A stretch of DNA of 64,000 nucleotides from Triplophysa rosa (GCF_024868665.1 NW_026634130.1:526-64525), one strand, 5' to 3'; shown: positions 24,514-36,050, counted from the first letter of the stretch. Notes: generated by a model not told the origin, from the sequence alone. A program made the numbers and translations.

Positions 24514-24722
24514 AACGTCTTGGTTACGTTGATGTAACCTCGGTTCCCTTTCTGTCGGTCTCTTCGACGTTGTGTCGAACCGACAGAATGGGTTTGTCTT
24601 GAGAACCTATCATCTTCTGAGTATTTAGAAAAGGCCAATGAAAATTGGCGAATGAAATTTGCATGCCGGGCTCCTCCCCGGATGTCGGGTATAAGAGGGA
24701 AGCCGGCGTGCTCATTCATTCA
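24514..24722. repeat. DIRS inverted terminal repeat, left
   Basis: It contains the hairpin ctgtcggt..tcgacgttgtgtcga..accgacag and ends with 'gccggcgtgctcattcattc', the complement of 29283-29310. A partial internal copy of the hairpin lies at 24850-24900. Confidence 0.8.
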
Positions 24723-25646
24723 CCTTTGGTCTGAGGAGCCTAAAGCATCCTCCCCCGACCGCTGGGGTGGGCGGCCAGTGTTGTGGCATGAGGGACACAA
24801 CGTCTCGTTCCCTCCATCAGGGAACCGAGGTTACATCCGTAACCAAGACGTTCCCTTTCTGTCGGTCTCTCGACGTTGTGTCGAACCGACAGAATGGGGT
24901 TCCTATGGAAAACGCCACAGCACTGAGCCGCGTCACAATCTCTGCGGAGCGACGTTGACTGGCCTGGGCGAGTCAGACGAACACGCTAACGCGAAATTAT
25001 GACCCTCCAGTGGAGAGGAAGGGGGACCCAGAGCTTTACACAAAGTTGGGAAGCCCCTGTCACCGGCCGTCACGGGCGGAGGCCTAGTTCTCTAAATGGC
25101 GAGAAGCCGCCCGGCACCGTACGGGCCACTGGGTAAGCATTAGTCCCCCCAGGGGAAATACGCTGCAGAGCCCACTACCTACCGTAGGGAGGAATTAGTG
25201 AAGACACCACATGGTCTCAACCATCAGGGCAGAACTCATGGGAAGGATGTGCGGACTGCAGGAGTTAACCGCAAGGTGGGAGTCCACCTGGGGAGGTCAT
25301 GGGTTGCCAAGGTGGGAACCATTCATGAGGATACATCAGACGGAACAGCCCACGGAGGGGGGGTTACCACGTCTGGAGCACTAGGTCCGGTTAGAGCCAT
25401 CTGGGAGATAACTCAACTGTCCCCCGGCCTAAGGGGGCAGGGCTGCTCTGCCCAGCCTGTCCCCTGGAAGGGTGCTTAGTGATGGATGGAATGCCTGTTC
25501 TTTACCCAGTGGGGGAAAGAGGGGAGGAATAATAGCCGCTGATCCCCCTAAGGAAGGGGGAAGGGCTTTCACAGGCGTATGCCCTACCAGCTGCCGGTCC
25601 CACACCTTGCCAGGATGCGGGCTGACACCGGTTCTGCACGTAGGTA

Positions 25647-26090
25647 TTAGAACCTCACGGAGTTGTTGGGCATAGCCCAACCCGCAGCTCTGCAGATGTC
25701 TGCCAGAGTGGCGCCCAGAGCCAGTGCCCATGAGCGGTGTGCCTCACTCCCAACGGGCAGGGGCAAAATGAGATCGGTATGCCCTAACAAGGGCATCCAC
25801 GATCCAGTGCGCCAGCCTCTGTTTGGAGACAGCCCTCCCTTCTGCTGACCTCCGAAACAGACAAAGAGCTGCTCAGAGCTTCTGGGCTCTGCGTGCGGTC
25901 CAAGTAGAGGCGCCGTGCGCGTACTGGACACAACACGGATAGGTTGGGTCTTCCTCCCCGGTGGGGAGCGCCTGCAGGTTCACCACCTGGTCTCTCGGGA
26001 GAGTGGTGGGAACTTTGGGCACGTAGCCAGGGCAGGGTCTCAAGATAACGTGAGAATCCCGGCCCCGAGTTCTAGGCAATCTGTGGACAC
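25647..26090 (-). pseudogene. DIRS tyrosine recombinase remnant
   Basis: Minus-strand blocks are HVILRPCPGYVPKVPTT and DQVVNLQALPTGEEDP (25873-26079), then EQLFVCFGGQQKG and the C-terminal ALGATLADICRAAGWAMPN (25647-25931). These lie in shifting frames and correspond to the catalytic domain of DIRS recombinases. The HxxR box is not intact. Confidence 0.7.
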
Positions 26091-26773
26091 GGAGGGTGCT
26101 TGAGATCCCCTACCCTCTTGGAGGTGAGCGCCATGCGGAAAGCCGACTTTATCAAGACTGAGAAAGAGCGGCAACCCGAGAGGCTCGAAGGGGGCGGGGC
26201 CTCTTGAGGCCCGCCACCTAGTTCGCAAGAGGGTACGGAGCGCGGATAAGGTGGTCACCCTCTCGCGCCCCTTAGGAACCTAATGACCAGGTCCGTGCTG
26301 TCCCAGAGGCTACCCAGCACTTGGGTCATGATGAGCGGCCGATAGCGGCTACATACATTCCCAGTGTGGAGGGGGAGAGGTTACTCCCCAGTCTCTCTTG
26401 AGGAAGGGACAGCTCGTACCCGACCGAGCAACTCCGCGGGTCTTCTCGCCGAGAAGAGCCCCAGGACGAGAAGAGGCGCCACCTATGGGCGTATAGCCAC
26501 CCAGTGGCCGAAGCCCTAGCCTGAGTGACGTCCCAACCAGACCGGGGTGGGTCACTCAGGATCTCCTCGTCCACTGCCTCTGGGAGGCTGCGTGAGTGCG
26601 GGCTTCCTCGTCGCGGGTCTCGCGCCCCCCACGGGGGGTGAGCGGGGCCGCTCTGAGGACAGAGTCGAGTTCATACCGAGAAAGAGGAGCTCTGCACCGG
26701 GGAGAGCTTGCTCTTCTCAGTTGACCTGTAGCCCCACCGATCTAGGTGCCGGAGCACCAGGTCCCTGTGTGTG

Positions 26774-26995
26774 TCACAACGATCTCGAGAGTGGCCAACT
26801 GAGCCAGTCATCAAGATAGTTTAGTACCCGCACACCTCCTTCCCTAAGGGGAAGGAGGGCGGCTTCCACGACCTTCGTAAAGACTCGTGCAGACAGGGAC
26901 AGACCGAAGGGGAGGACCCTGCCGATGTCGAGGGAGGATCGAGACATGAAGTACGCGTCCTTCAGGTTGATTGCCATGAACCAGTCCTGACACCT
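26774..26995 (-). pseudogene. DIRS reverse transcriptase fragment
   Basis: The minus strand reads INLKDAYF...RVLPFGLSLSARVFTKVVEAAL..GGVRVLNYLDDW. INLKDAYF holds the first catalytic Asp, and the YLDD box is intact, with the W that follows it in DIRS enzymes. About 15 residues between the two blocks are missing compared with the family. RNase H sequence is not recognised. Confidence 0.8.
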
Positions 26996-27574
26996 GACGG
27001 CGTCAGGATGCCTTCTGCGTGATCAACCTGAAAGGCAGCTATTGTGTAGGTGCCTGTTCAGAACACACAGACCCAAGATAGAGGCGCAACCCCCCGCCTT
27101 TCTTGGGGACAATGAATTACAGGCTGTAAAACCCGTTGAACATCTCGGCTGGTGAGACGGGCTCGATCACGCCCTTCGCCAGAAGGGTGGCGACCTCGCC
27201 CGAAGTACGGAACATCCTAGCCTCTGACTGAGGTATATCGATGCCCTGAAACTTGCGGGCGTGAGGCGACTGGATCGCGTAGCCGAGATGGATCGTCTTT
27301 CCTAGCCAGCCTGACAGCCTGGGAAGTCGGACAGGCTCCCAGAAATGAGACGGGGACTAAAGGTACGATCTTTTTCATCGTCCCCCGGGGGGTGGTTCGA
27401 TGGCTAGCCGTACGGATTCCTTGCCGGGGGAGGTCCCCCGGGGAGGAGATCGGCGCTGCTGTTTTTCCTGCCTGGCGACTGCGCAGCTCAACGCACTGTC
27501 TGACTGAGAGTGCTGAGGGCTGGTGTTTATACTCGACATTGCACTTCGCCATGACGCAACGTCAAGTTTACCGT

Positions 27575-29077
27575 TCACCATCGTGCAGAGGGTGAGAGCG
27601 GCTGTGGTAACCCAGAGAGAGATAGGAAACTCTCCTTTTTTGAGAGTAAGTGGGCGCTAGCCCCCCGGAGGGGGCCAGCAGATGGAGAGACGGGGCAGGA
27701 TCCGTCCCTATCCGACTTCCCACCGATGTGGCTGGGGTCGGGCCCAATGGTAGCCTCGATCCCCCTGAGGTCTTCCCATGAGGGCCGCTTCGCCGCGGCT
27801 GCTGATGGGGCGATGGTCTCTTCTTCGCTGTCTCCTCCAGGGGGGGCCGCCTGAGTGGGGGGGCGCCAGAGCTGGAGGGCGTCGAAGAGGACCAGGGCTG
27901 CTGGGAAGCAGGCAGTGCACGGGACTCGACGGCTGAGGCGGCCGAGTCGCGGCACGGAGGACTGCTTCTTTACTGTCGAGAACCCTCCGGGGGAGGCAGC
28001 GTGCGGGTCTCGCGCCCCCGACGGGCGGGGGGTTAGAGGGGCCGCTGCGACTCGACAGTAACACCAACCAGCCCCCCCTTGCGAGACGGGTGCGTCGAGA
28101 ATGCGGACCTTCTCAGCGCTACTCATCTGCGCAAGGATCGGCCAGAGGAGTTTCTCATGGACCACAAGTGTGGACATCGTCCGACCCAGGGCCCGCGTTG
28201 TCACCTTGGTCGCCCGTAGAGCTAGGTCGGTGGCGGCGCGGAGTTCCTGCATACGCGCTGGGTCGGTCTTACCCTCGTGGAGCTCTCTCAACACCGAAAT
28301 GCCGAGACCCCACATGCTTTGGACGGGAGTCTAGGTCGAGCCCCCCCCTCCACCTGGGGCATACTCCACCTGGGGGACAACGGCGTATCCTCCAGCTGTC
28401 TCAACCTCGAGGGAAGAGAGGGTGACGGAACTTTGTTTGACGTGAAACGTGCCGGAAAGGGGCGTTCCAGGTCTTACTAAGTTCCTCATGCACTTCCGGT
28501 AAACACGGCACTGGGGGCGGCGCGCTCAAACCCGAGGCCCATGTAGCCAGCCAGCGAGCGCGGGAGAGGCAGTGCGGGCACTGCAACCCAACACTCACGG
28601 CGGCCCGGGAAAGCATGGCTGACATTTCGACGTCCGCTTCTTCCTGGGCTCGACCCCCCGAGGGAGGGAGCCCGAGGAATCGTCGGAGTCGGATGGCAGT
28701 ACGTCACCCCCCGATGCTGCAAGAGACATCTCATCATCACGCATCGTGTCCGAATACGTGATTGAGGAATAAGACGGCGGACCGTCTCCTGGGGAACGGT
28801 CAGACGAGCGAGACGAGGTGTGAACAGTCCGTGAGCCAGTGGCTGGCGGATTATCGCTCACAGTAATCCTCATATCACCCTCGCTGCTTGCCGTAGCAGA
28901 CGGAACGGGGAGCAAACGAGGTGGTGGCTGAGTCCCGTGGGAACACAGCCACCTGTGACGCAACGTCTGAATCGTCACCGCCCGCAGTGCGGGCAGGACG
29001 TATCCACAACGTCTGCCCCAGCGTACTGGAAGCAGGCATGTGTCCGTCCCCCTCCTCGATGAGTGTGTTGCACCCAT
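27575..29077 (-). pseudogene. DIRS gag-like remnant
   Basis: Recognisable minus-strand pieces, in order, are DEMSLAASGGDVLPSDSDD (28595-29077), MLSRAAVSVGLQ and LPEVHEELSKTWNAPF (28401-28625), and ELRAATDLALRATKVTTRAL with VVHEKLLWPILAQMSSAEK and LDAPVSQGG (28315-28060). These match the first ORF of fish DIRS elements. Several frameshifts separate them. Confidence 0.75.
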
Positions 29078-29280
29078 GAGAACAGCGGGACAGCCACGCT
29101 GGAGAAATTTGCTCTTTTAGAAAGGAAATTTGCTCGAACACCTCCGGAACTGCCGAGACGCCCAGGGGAGAGTCACTGCAGGAAGGGACCGTCCGCTGTC
29201 CACGTCGTAGATTCCAGCAGAAAGAATGATCACCAAGATCGTAGAGAAGCTCATCAGATGCGTAGGCTCTGAAGAACAAA

Positions 29281-29497
29281 AGGTGAATGAATGAGCACGC
29301 CGGCTTCCCTCTTATACCCGGACATCCGGGGAGGAGCCCGGCATGCAAATTTCATTCGCCAATTTTCATTGGCCTTTTCTAAATACTCAGAAGATGATAG
29401 GTTCTCAAGACAAACCCCATTCTTGTCGGTTCGACACAACGTCGAGAGACCGACAGAAAGGGAACGAGGTTACATCCGTAACCAAGACGTTTTCTTT
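29281..29497. repeat. DIRS inverted terminal repeat, right
   Basis: Inverted copy of 24514-24722, ending at the junction with the right-hand tandem array. Confidence 0.8.
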
Positions 29498-29507
29498 TTA
29501 CTTTTTC

Positions 29508-30050
29508 TACAGGCATTTGAAGTGGAAAATGTGTATTTCTCCAAAACGCTACAGTAAAATAAGTCCATATATGTGTGCATATAGTGTGGATGGCCCCTAC
29601 AGAAATCATCATCAGTTTTTTCTACTTATTAGAAATAATGTTTCTATAGGCATTTAATGAAAATGTGTATTTCTCCAAAACGCTACAGTAAAATAATCCA
29701 TATATGGTGTGCATATAGTGTGGGATGGCCCTACAGAAATCCATCATCATTTTTTCTACTTATTAGAAATAATGTTTCTATAGGCATTTGAAGTGGAAAA
29801 TGTGTATTTCTCCAAAACGCTACAGTAAAATAAGTCCATATATGGTGTGCATATAGTGTGGGATGGCCCCTACAGAAATCCATCATCAGTTTTTTCTACT
29901 TATTAGAAATAATGTTTCTATAGGCATTTGAAGTGGAAAAATGTGTATTTCTCCAAAATGCTACAGTAAAATAAGTCCATATATGGTGTGCATATAGTGT
30001 GGGATGGCCCCTATAGAAACCCACCATCAGTTTTTTCTACTTATAGAAAT
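29508..30050 (-). repeat. 139-bp tandem array, right side, four units
   Basis: Inverted orientation relative to 20641-24490, with unit starts near 29508, 29643, 29779 and 29919. Three of the four units keep CCATATATGG. Confidence 0.9.
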
Positions 30051-30503
30051 AATGTTTGTATAGTCAATTATATTGGAATAATATTTTTCAAACAAAATGC
30101 TTTCAAAAAACATACTGTAATTAAATCTGTTCAAATCCATGGGTACTGTAATTGCAAACTGCATAAACAGTTTTATTTGCAGGACAAAGGTCTAGAAGGC
30201 ATTAAAATAATACATATTTAAGATACAGACAGAGACATTGGTTTCACAATATAACGTTACAGCAATCATAATGCAAACATTCGGAGAAAAAAACCTGCAT
30301 AAATTACGACAAAAACGAGATATTCTAAACGTAAAACAAGAAATATGTTATTGACAAGAGACGCGGATCATCTACATTTAAATAAAGCTTTACAAGCGGT
30401 GTTTCCGTAATGTACCGTAAACCACTCAATAAGCGCGCATCTGAACCTAAACGGCGGCTGGCTTGACCGTGTATTTTCAAACCGCGGCTGGCTTGACCGC
30501 AGT
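30051..30503 (-). repeat. Right outer arm of the composite
   Basis: Complement of 20159-20600 with scattered differences, for example in the aacaccg/gtgtttcc region. Bases 30504-30994 beyond it hold nothing recognised. Confidence 0.75.
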
Positions 30504-31233
30504 TAACTTCTGGCTCGCAATGTCTGATACACGGTGTTCGCGTTGTGCAGACAAGAGAAGTAGATCTCGCACTTAATCACTGATCAGGTACGTCCTGCTC
30601 TTACGTAGACTCTAACGACTGCCCGAGTTATTCTGGGCGAGACATAAGCGGAACAACATGCAATGTATAGCTAAATGCATAAAACAGACAGTTCACTCTT
30701 GGAAATACTGTCATGTTTGCATTCTCCGGTGAGCTTAATATGGTCAGCTCACTGCCGCTTGCTTAAAGGAACAGACGCCGAGAGAAAAGCACCCGTGCTG
30801 GCAAGCGAGATCAACACTCGCGCACAGTAGTAGCGAAGGTGGAGGTAAAGCTAAGATCCATGATTGCAATAGCGCGTTGCATATCCGAAAAACTATTGAG
30901 TGTATAGAGCGAAGTAGTTCGTAAACGAGGGCTTAAGACCCATGCTGCTTACATACAGTACACCTGGATGAGTGGCAACATCGTGTTGCATATACAGGTG
31001 CTGGTCATATAATTAGAATATCATCAAAAAGTTGATTTATTTCACTAATTCCATTCAAAAAGTGAAACTTGTATATTATATTCATTCATTACACACAGAC
31101 TGATATATTTCAAATGTTTATTTCTTTTAATTTGATGATTATAACTGACAACTAATGAAAATCCCAAATTCAGTATCTCAGAAAATTAGAATATTACTTA
31201 AGACCAATACAAAGAAAGGATTTTTAGAAATCT

Positions 31234-31868
31234 TGGCCTTTTGCCTGAATTACTGCAGCAATGCGGCGTGGCATGGAGTCGATCAGTCTGTGGCACTGCT
31301 CAGGTGTTATGAGAGCCCAGGTTGCTCTGATAGTGGCCTTCAGCTCTTCTGCATTGTTGGGTCTGGCATATCGCATCTTCCTCTTCACAATACCCCATAG
31401 ATTTTCTATGGGGTTAAGGTCAGGCGAGTTTGCTGGCCAATTAAGAACAGGGATACCATGGTCCTTAAACCAGGTACTGGTAGCTTTGGCACTGTGTGCA
31501 GGTGCCAAGTCCTGTTGGAAAATGAAATCTGCATCTCCATAAAGTTGGTCAAGCAGGAAGCATGAAGTGCTCTAAAACTTCCTGGTATACGGCTGCGTTG
31601 ACCTTGGACCTCAGAAAACACAGTGGACCAACACCAGCAGATGACATGGCACCCCAAACCATCACTGACTGTGGAAACTTTACACTGGACCTCAAGCAAC
31701 GTGGATTCTGTGCCTCTCCTCTCTTCCTCCAGACTCTGGGACCCTGATTTCCAAAGGAAATGCAAAATTTACTTTCATCAGAGAACATAACTTTGGACCA
31801 CTCAGCAGCAGTCCAGTCCTTTTTGTCTTTAGCCCAGGCGAGACGCTTCTGATGCTTCCTGCTGATGA
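31234..31868 (-). pseudogene. Tc1 transposase, C-terminal two-thirds
   Basis: The minus frame gives RLAWAKDKKDWTAAEW, MFSDESKF (first catalytic Asp), VMVWGAMS, then IFQQDLAPAHSAK (second Asp) and NSPDLNPIENLWG (catalytic Glu). The DDE residues are therefore all visible. A small deletion at 31546-31549 shifts the frame between the first and second Asp. The N-terminal helix-turn-helix domain is absent, so it cannot act alone. Confidence 0.85.
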
Positions 31869-32199
31869 CCAACTTTATGGAGATGCAGATTTCATTTTCC
31901 AACAGGACTTGGCACCTGCACACAGTGCCAAAGCTACCAGTACCTGGTTTAAGGACCATGGTATCCCTGTTCTTAATTGGCCAGCAAACTCGCCTGACCT
32001 TAACCCCATAGAAAATCTATGGGGTATTGTGAAGAGGAAGATGCGATATGCCAGACCCAACAATGCAGAAGAGCTGAAGGCCACTATCAGAGCAACCTGG
32101 GCTCTCATAACACCTGAGCAGTGCCACAGACTGATCCACTCCATGCCACGCCGCATTGCTGCAGTAATTCAGGCAAAAGGAGCCCCAACTAAGTATTGA
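31852..32199 (+). pseudogene. Tc1 transposase C-terminus, second arm
   Basis: 115 codons are open on plus: QLYGDADFIFQQDLAPAH through NSPDLNPIENLWG to VIQAKGAPTKY and a stop. It is the mirror of 31224-31508 and carries only the second Asp and the Glu of the DDE triad. Confidence 0.8.
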
Positions 32200-32515
32200 G
32201 TGCTGTACATGCTCATACTTTTCATGTTAATATTTTTCAGTTGGCCAAGATTTCTAAAAATCCTTTCTTTGTATTGGTCTTAAGTAATATTCTAATTTTC
32301 TGAGATACTGAATTTGGGATTTTCATTAGTTGTCAGTTATAATCATCAAATTAAAAGAAATATATCAGTCTGTGTGTAATGAATGAATATAATATACAAG
32401 TTTCACTTTTTGAATGGAATTAGTGAAATAAATCAACTTTTTGATGATATTCTAATTATATGACCAGCACCTGTATATGTTTTTATTATACGGGCTTAAG
32501 GCTATTTTTTATTTA

Positions 32516-32913
32516 GGTTCAGTGCCTCATATGCTCACGACACTTGGTGTTTGGAAATAACACCTCATCTATGATGTGGCAACTTCGTGCTAAGCATGGG
32601 GATGCAGTTACTCTGCTGCTGAGCACCTCTGTTGAAACCCACCCTCCTGAACCTTCTGGTATTGTAATCAGTCAAAACAAACTCTTAATGTTTGCACACA
32701 TGTACATATTGTAGCAGTTGTATTAAAGTACAATAAAATATGTTATGTAACCTATTTTTTTAATCAGTTTCCGGGAAGCAACAGCTGGATGAGGCCTTGC
32801 TGAACCTTATTATTATGGATGCATAGCCACTGTCTGTGGTGGAAAATGAAGGCTTTAATGCCTTTCTCCACCTCCTGGATCCCATGTAGACAATACCAGG
32901 AAGGAAGTCACGT
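32516..32913 (+). pseudogene. hAT/ZBED-type transposase remnant (BED finger and following exon)
   Basis: Exon-like block 1 (32516-32658) reads CLICSRHLVFGNNTSS then MMWQLRAKHGD. This is a BED zinc finger with CxxC and the last His kept, but the first His is replaced by Gln. Block 2 (32768-32913), after a ttaatcag acceptor, reads QLDEALLNLIIMDA, stop, PLSVVENEGFNAFLHLLDPM, stop; this corresponds to the hAT region 'PFSVVE..GF..LL..LDP'. The two nonsense codons make it a pseudogene. An identical copy is at 45665-46062. Confidence 0.7.
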
Positions 32914-33512
32914 CCTTCTCTCCATTGAGCACACACACCCGTCATACACAGGTGTGTAAAGTACTTGAGTAATTACACTTGATTTTCTGTATTATTTTTC
33001 ATCTGTACTTTACTCTAGTACCATTTTAACTGAAAACATTTTTAAAGAAAAATTGTACATTTACTCCCTACAATTTCATTCACGCATGAAAATCATTTTT
33101 GCAGGTCATTTTCTTACATTGCTCCTAACAAACCAAACATGTTGTGCTTATGCCATTTATTCCGCCAATGAGATTTGTTTAAACATACAATGTTTTGAAC
33201 CAAACATGTTAATTGTTCCTTGGGAATTGATGACACGCCTCATCAATTACCACACGCAGCACCTTGATGAATGCAGTGTAGGAGGGTGTGAATTATGGTA
33301 AAGGTTTCGTAAGATTTGAAACACAAAGAATTTAGTCAGATCCAACAAGCCAGACCCACGGGTCAGACTCGAAACACCAAGGATTTAGTGAGAGCCAAAT
33401 CGTGTACATGAAGTCGGGCGCGGTAAGCACCCTAGCTCACTACACATTGCGACACTGATAACTTATTTTTCTGTGATGTGACAACTGTTTCTTATAAACA
33501 ACAGACAGAAGC

Positions 33513-34673
33513 TGTCAGGCCCCGGGTCTGATTCCCTGCCTGTTTTGTTTATTCTTTTATGTATGGTCTGTGTCGAGCACATGGTAGAGTTACCACTCAC
33601 CATGCGCTCGGTCTGTGTATGCCCCGTCCCCTTGTTTCCCCACTTTCTCCTCTCGCACCGGTTTCTCCTTCTCCTCATCACAGCTCACCTGCTCTCACTC
33701 TCCTGCTAATTATCTCCCTACTTAAACCTCCTCTGTTCTGCCATATTTCGTCAGATCGTTAGATTGTCTAGCATCCTCTTGTCTTGAGATTATAACTCTA
33801 GTCTTGGATTTATACTCGTATCTTGGATTTATACTCTTGTCCTGGAAACCTCTTGTCTAGACTGTCTTTGGGGATTACTGACTATCCAGTTTGCACATTT
33901 ACCTTGTCCAGGCTCCAGCGCTGTTAGTATCCTGCACGGTGCTTCTATGTCCCCACAGCTGCCCGGACGATCTCACCTCCGTGGCTCATTTCGAGTGGGG
34001 AGTCTCGCCAGATCTCTGCTTCCACTTCCAGCGACGAGCTACTGGGGAATCCGCTGACCTTCATCTGCCTTTCACCCGTGTCCGCGGATTCTCTTCCATC
34101 TTGTTAGATTGTGCTAGTGGTTGATCGGGGAGTTATTTCACTCTCTCGCTCTGGTGGTATTTCTCACGCCGCCTTCAGAAACTCTCCCTCACGGGCATTC
34201 GAGAGGCAGGACGATCTTTTGCCCATCGGACTCTTACTCTTGTGGATTACTCACACCGTCTTCTGAATCTCTCCCTCTCTGGCATTTTGAGAGACTAGAC
34301 AACCATTTGCCCCGACGGACGCTTACACTCGGGGATTATTCACACCGTCCTCTGTATCTCTCTATCATGGACGCTTGGGAGACAGGACAATATTTTTCCA
34401 AGTGGATTTTCACTCTTGGGGATTATTGTTGTATACGAACTGAGATCATCCTCTCACCTCTCACCTTGCGAGTCTGAAATCCTTGAGATCGCTATACCTT
34501 GTTTTCGCGGCCGAGCGCTCGAGCCTCCATATTAAGACTATCAGGTTATGTGCTGTGTGTGAGACTGCTTGTATCATTGTCGTTTATGTCTGACTCTTGA
34601 CTCTGTGATCCTCAATTGAACTTATTAAAAAGAAATCTATCTCCCGCATCTGTCTCCAGTGTCAGTCGTAACA
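33513..34673 (+). mobile_element. Long solo LTR, 1161 bp, TSD agaagc
   Basis: It starts TGTCAGGC, ends CGTAACA, and agaagc flanks it on both sides. Copy 0 has the empty site near 9685 (cagaaccgacatctc). The several short frames inside (33559-34477) are LTR sequence. A ttattaaaaa stretch near the end may be the polyadenylation region. Confidence 0.85.
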
Positions 34674-36050
34674 AGAAGCGACATCTCTGACCTTAGTTTT
34701 TAAATATTTTTTAAAGTACATCATGAAAAACACTTCATTTATGTTGTTACATATCAGTGCATAAATTTAATATTAATATTACATTTAAATGTTAAGCACA
34801 TTGTGTTCACTGCAATACATAAAATAAGCATTCTACTGTGCTTCATTTAGTTTAAGTTCGATCGTACGATTTTGGTTAGACGGCTTCAAAAATTGTGGCT
34901 TGATTTCCGGTAAGGGAACATATGCTGCGTCCCAATTCGCCTACTTACACTATGCCCTTAAAGTATGTACTGTTTTTGTTATGGAAAAGTATGTCCATTT
35001 TAGTGCGCAGCAAAACAAGATGCACGCACTGAGACTAACGTGAAACGGAAGTGGCTTCTGTTCCCTAGACGACACTGTGATTGTTAACAGTCACAATAAT
35101 CAAAATACAGCCATTCTTTGCATTTAAGTATGTATTTATTCATCATTTCATTTGTAATGTTTACTGTATACTTACATTTATTAATTCAGTGAAGCTTCAC
35201 TTATTTATTTAATTAATGCAGTGTAGCGTCACTAAACTCGCGGTGAGTTTAATTATTAATTTTATTTAATAAGTTTATTATTAATTTTTGTTGTCAAACT
35301 GCTTCAGAATACCTGACTTGTAATTTTCAGGTGATCCTGAAGAGCTTGATTAGCTGGTTAGGGTGTGTTTGATTAGGGCTGGAGTTAAACCAGGGGTGCA
35401 TTCCAGTCCAAATTGTTACACAGTGTCTATAAATCAACATTATTTCTGCAATTCTTCTAATACATTTTATAAGATTTTCTAAAACTGCAGAACACATTTA
35501 CCTGAAGAGAACACTGTTTTTCAGTTGATTTGTCATGTATCTATAAAACCATGAGCAATTTCCAATACCATTTTTAATTTCTTATTACACTCTGAAAAAT
35601 CAAGATGCTTTACGATGCCATAGAATAACTTTTTTTTGTCTAAACGGTTTTGTAACTAGGAACCATTAACATCTGAAGAACCTTTCTGTTTTACAAAAGA
35701 TTATTTGTGGCGAAAAAAAGGTTCTTCAGATTATCAAAAGGTAAGAAAGAGATGGTTCTTAAAGAACCTCTGACTGAATGGTTCTTTGTGGAACCAGAAA
35801 TTATTATATCACATTCAATCATATAGAACAGTGGTCGGGAATATGGCTCGCGAGCGACAAGTTGCTCTTTTCAAAAATCATGTGGATCACCAGGTGTCTG
35901 ACCCTTTACCAACATTTGATCGTTAAAAAAACATCATTATACACATATGAATATTTCAGGTTGTCCTGGACAATGCACGCATGCAGTGCTATGCGCAAGC
36001 GTCACGACACTAATCAACGGCAAACAACGTTTCTATGGAAATCTCGTTTC

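Larger units (their letters stand above)
24514..29497 (-). mobile_element. DIRS-type retrotransposon (decayed), minus strand
   Basis: Inverted terminal repeats of about 210 bp (24514-24722 and 29281-29497) bound a 5-kb body. Its minus-strand remains, in coding order, are gag-like (29077-27575), reverse transcriptase (about 26980-26774) and tyrosine recombinase (about 26080-25650). DIRS elements use a tyrosine recombinase rather than an integrase and leave no target duplication. All three frames are broken by stops and frameshifts, so it is not autonomous. Confidence 0.85.
20159..30503. mobile_element. Giant inverted-repeat composite (foldback-like) with a DIRS element in the centre
   Basis: The left part (20159-24722) and the right part (29281-30503) are inverted copies of one another. 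Order from the outside in: an outer arm of about 480 bp with two copies of cggtcaagccagccgc, then a 139-bp tandem array, then the DIRS terminal repeat, then the DIRS interior. Symmetry continues without a break from array into DIRS end on both sides, including an odd junction cctgtagaaa..aaaagaaaac. The arms differ mainly in array length (about 28 against 4 units). Arms with tandem repeats and a variable centre recall Drosophila foldback elements. No exact target duplication was seen, though acttc lies close to both edges. Confidence 0.7.
30995..32473. mobile_element. Palindromic (head-to-head) Tc1/mariner element
   Basis: It begins caggtgctggtc and ends gaccagcacctg with TA on both sides. 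The arms 30995-31549 and 31868-32473 are complementary almost throughout and both encode the transposase C-terminus; only 318 bp in the middle is single-copy. A normal Tc1 has short terminal repeats and one gene, so this arose by inverted fusion of two copies. A transcript would fold into a hairpin of more than 500 bp. Confidence 0.85.

Noticed and set aside
27575..28315. A single 246-aa gene
   Set aside because: Only about the first 85 codons match DIRS gag; the rest is out of frame with the family.
33559..34477. Several 67-118-codon frames (and copies at 46708-47626)
   Set aside because: They lie wholly inside a solo LTR with proven edges and an empty site elsewhere.
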